Below, piece after piece: positions 4,822-5,906 of a DNA stretch of 5,906 bases. The position numbers were made by a program, and so were the translations under genes. Numbering within the stretch: the stretch's first letter is position 1; each line of letters opens with the position of its first letter. The notes beneath the pieces were generated by a model. The model worked only from the letters and a program-made list of their open reading frames with translations. It was not told the DNA's origin and did no database searches. Location of the stretch: the NCBI GenBank assembly GCA_023336765.1, contig JAMBLL010000040.1, positions 1-5,906 on the forward strand. The letters are read 5' to 3'. This stretch comes from Actinomycetes bacterium. Lineage in GTDB: Bacteria > Actinomycetota > Acidimicrobiia > Spongiisociales > UBA5794.

Positions 4822-5815
4822 ACTCAAGCGTCGGGCGGATGGGAAGACCAGCTGCCTGGTAGCAGGCATCGATCAGTGCCATCGTTGCAACACCGTCCCT
4901 CGCTGTTGTCGGGAAGGGCACATCGAATGTGATCGCGTCCCTGAACGCGATCAACTGCAACTCATAGGTTGACCCGGGTAGCACGGGTACGTCGATGACA
5001 CCGTCGGGCATACGAAGCTGGAGCGAGGCGCCCGTCTGGGGTGAGACCGGGTTGTCGACGAACATCGTTGCATCTGTGCCAACTATCTCGAGCGAGGAAT
5101 TGTCTCCAGGTACCTCTGAGATCATAGAACCGAAGATCGTGCCGGTTACCCCTGACGGCCACGACAGCTGAGCAATCATGCTTCCATCGATATCCGGTAC
5201 CGGGCAGATCGCGTCTGCGCTGACAACCGTCGGTTCCCCATCGATCGCCCAGCGAACCCAACTTGCCGGGTAGCAGCCGATATCCATCATCGCGCCTCCG
5301 CCGATCGCAAGATCCCAGCGGATATCTGTCGGAGGGATGATCGAAGCATGAACCTCGAAGCGAGCATCGATCCGTTCAACGGTTCCCAGGATCCCGGCAT
5401 CGAAGATCGACTGCATCTGGGAGACAAGCGGGTGATAACGCCAGTGGAAGGCCTCCATGACAACAACATCCGCCCTGTTCCCAGCCTCGGCGATCCGAGC
5501 AGCATCCTCGGCATTCGCAGCGAGCGGCTTCTCACACAGGACATGCTTCCCTGCCTCGATTGCAGCGATCGTCCACTCCCTGTGCAGCGATGCCGGCGTT
5601 GAAATGTAGACGGCATCGATCTCATCGGAATTGAGCATGGCATCGTATGAGTCGAATACCAGCGGAATCGACCAAACCTCCGCGGCCTCAACGGCCCGGT
5701 CACGGTCCCTTGCCGCAACCCCAGCCACCGTAACGCCGGGCACAGACCGGGCAGGTTCAATAACCGCAGCATCAGCGATCCGAGAAGCAGCAACAAGGCC
5801 AAGACGAATGTTCAT
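4820..5815 (-). CDS. Gfo/Idh/MocA family oxidoreductase
   Basis: A 331-residue NAD(P)-dependent oxidoreductase of the glucose-fructose oxidoreductase / inositol dehydrogenase / dihydrodiol dehydrogenase family. The N-terminal Rossmann fold (1-120) starts RLGLVAASRIA (4-14), where the usual second Gly of the GxGxxA turn is Ala9. AVYISTPASLHREW (68-81) and GKHVLCEKPLAANAEDA (89-105) carry the family EKP motif with Lys96. MEAFHWRYHP (120-129) and GGGAMMDIGCYPASWVRWA (172-190) resemble the trans-dihydrodiol dehydrogenase subgroup, in which the Tyr of DIGxY is catalytic (Tyr182 here, by analogy). The C-terminal alpha/beta domain is complete. The substrate is probably a sugar or cyclic diol and cannot be specified. 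The start at 5815 has no Shine-Dalgarno site, only CT-rich sequence, but a -10 box 7 bases upstream suggests a leaderless mRNA. It is convergent with the ornithine cyclodeaminase-family gene. Confidence 0.93.
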   Translation of the reverse strand: MNIRLGLVAASRIADAAVIEPARSVPGVTVAGVAARDRDRAVEAAEVWSIPLVFDSYDAMLNSDEIDAVYISTPASLHREWTIAAIEAGKHVLCEKPLAANAEDAARIAEAGNRADVVVMEAFHWRYHPLVSQMQSIFDAGILGTVERIDARFEVHASIIPPTDIRWDLAIGGGAMMDIGCYPASWVRWAIDGEPTVVSADAICPVPDIDGSMIAQLSWPSGVTGTIFGSMISEVPGDNSSLEIVGTDATMFVDNPVSPQTGASLQLRMPDGVIDVPVLPGSTYELQLIAFRDAITFDVPFPTTARDGVATMALIDACYQAAGLPIRPTLE

Positions 5816-5822
5816 GAGAGGA

Positions 5823-5850
5823 AGAATAGCTGTCAGCCGTCAGCCGTCAG
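5823..5850 (-). promoter_or_regulatory. Candidate leaderless promoter of the Gfo/Idh/MocA gene
   Basis: On the minus strand TATTCT (5828-5823) is a good -10 box ending 7 bases before the ATG at 5815, so transcription would start at or next to the start codon. CTGACG (5850-5845) matches TTGACA at four of six places with a 16-base spacer. No ribosome site is present between the -10 box and the ATG. The -35 box lies inside the AGCCGTC array. Confidence 0.5.
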
Positions 5851-5855
5851 CTATC
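5828..5855. repeat. Heptanucleotide array, AGCCGTC family
   Basis: Four units in a row: AGCTGTC, AGCCGTC, AGCCGTC, AGCTATC, followed by AGTCAG. It is less perfect than the other arrays. It starts 13 bases upstream of the Gfo/Idh/MocA start codon and overlaps its probable promoter. Confidence 0.8.
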
Positions 5856-5872
5856 AGTCAGAAGAAGAAGCG

Positions 5873-5906
5873 TTCCGCCTTCCGCCTTCCGCCTTCCGCC
5901 TTCCGC
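5873..5906. repeat. Heptanucleotide array, TTCCGCC family, runs off the window
   Basis: Four perfect TTCCGCC units plus six bases of a fifth, reaching the last base of the window, so its true length is unknown. Only 17 bases separate it from the AGCCGTC array. If the next gene to the right is on the minus strand, this array would follow that gene's 3' end like the others. Confidence 0.9.

Noticed and set aside
4615..4869. Open frame on the minus strand with a heptapeptide repeat (STEHRAQ)
   Set aside because: The repeat is just the CTGTGCT array translated: 7-base units read in triplets give a 7-residue repeat. It overlaps two real genes and has no start signal.

Overview
The window looks like a piece of a moderately GC-rich actinobacterial chromosome, possibly from the Acidimicrobiia or a related lineage. 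The assignment rests on protein flavour only (DUF2252 protein, Asp-ligand ferredoxin, glyoxalase_6-type VOC protein, 143-residue CBS-pair protein) and on a leaderless-type promoter; no rRNA or marker gene is present. Seven protein genes, one partial tRNA gene and six short tandem-repeat arrays account for nearly all of it.

Layout. Positions 1-82 (minus) hold a tRNA-Sec gene with anticodon UCA, cut by the left edge. Divergent from it is a small VOC/glyoxalase-like gene (137-568, +). It meets a DUF2252 gene (572-1933, -) tail to tail with a 3-base gap. Divergent from the DUF2252 gene is a ferredoxin gene (2058-2366, +) whose cluster motif has Asp in place of the second Cys. A 117-base convergent gap (2367-2483) with inverted heptanucleotide arrays separates it from a two-CBS-domain gene (2484-2915, -). 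A 158-base divergent gap follows, then a probable two-gene operon (+): an enoyl-CoA hydratase/isomerase (3074-3838) and an ornithine cyclodeaminase/mu-crystallin family gene (3843-4706), 4 bases apart. A second convergent gap (4707-4819), again filled with heptanucleotide arrays, leads to a Gfo/Idh/MocA oxidoreductase gene (4820-5815, -). The right edge (5816-5906) carries two more arrays.

How the genes relate. There is no single obvious pathway. The genes are mostly single-gene transcription units of general metabolism (CoA thioester chemistry, an NAD(P)-dependent imine or amino-acid enzyme, an NAD(P)-dependent sugar or diol oxidoreductase, an electron carrier, an adenosyl-ligand sensor). 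The tRNA-Sec shows that the organism probably makes selenoproteins, although none is encoded here.

The most unusual signal is non-coding. Six arrays of exact or near-exact 7-base tandem units, from four unrelated unit sequences (ATCGTAA, CTGTGCT, AGCCGTC, TTCCGCC), occur only between genes. They fill both convergent gaps and the right-edge gap, and are absent from the two divergent promoter gaps. One family occurs at three places in two gaps, once as an inverted pair able to form an 18-bp stem. One array overlaps the likely leaderless promoter of the Gfo/Idh/MocA gene. The common 7-base period despite unrelated sequence suggests a shared generating process or a shared structural role.
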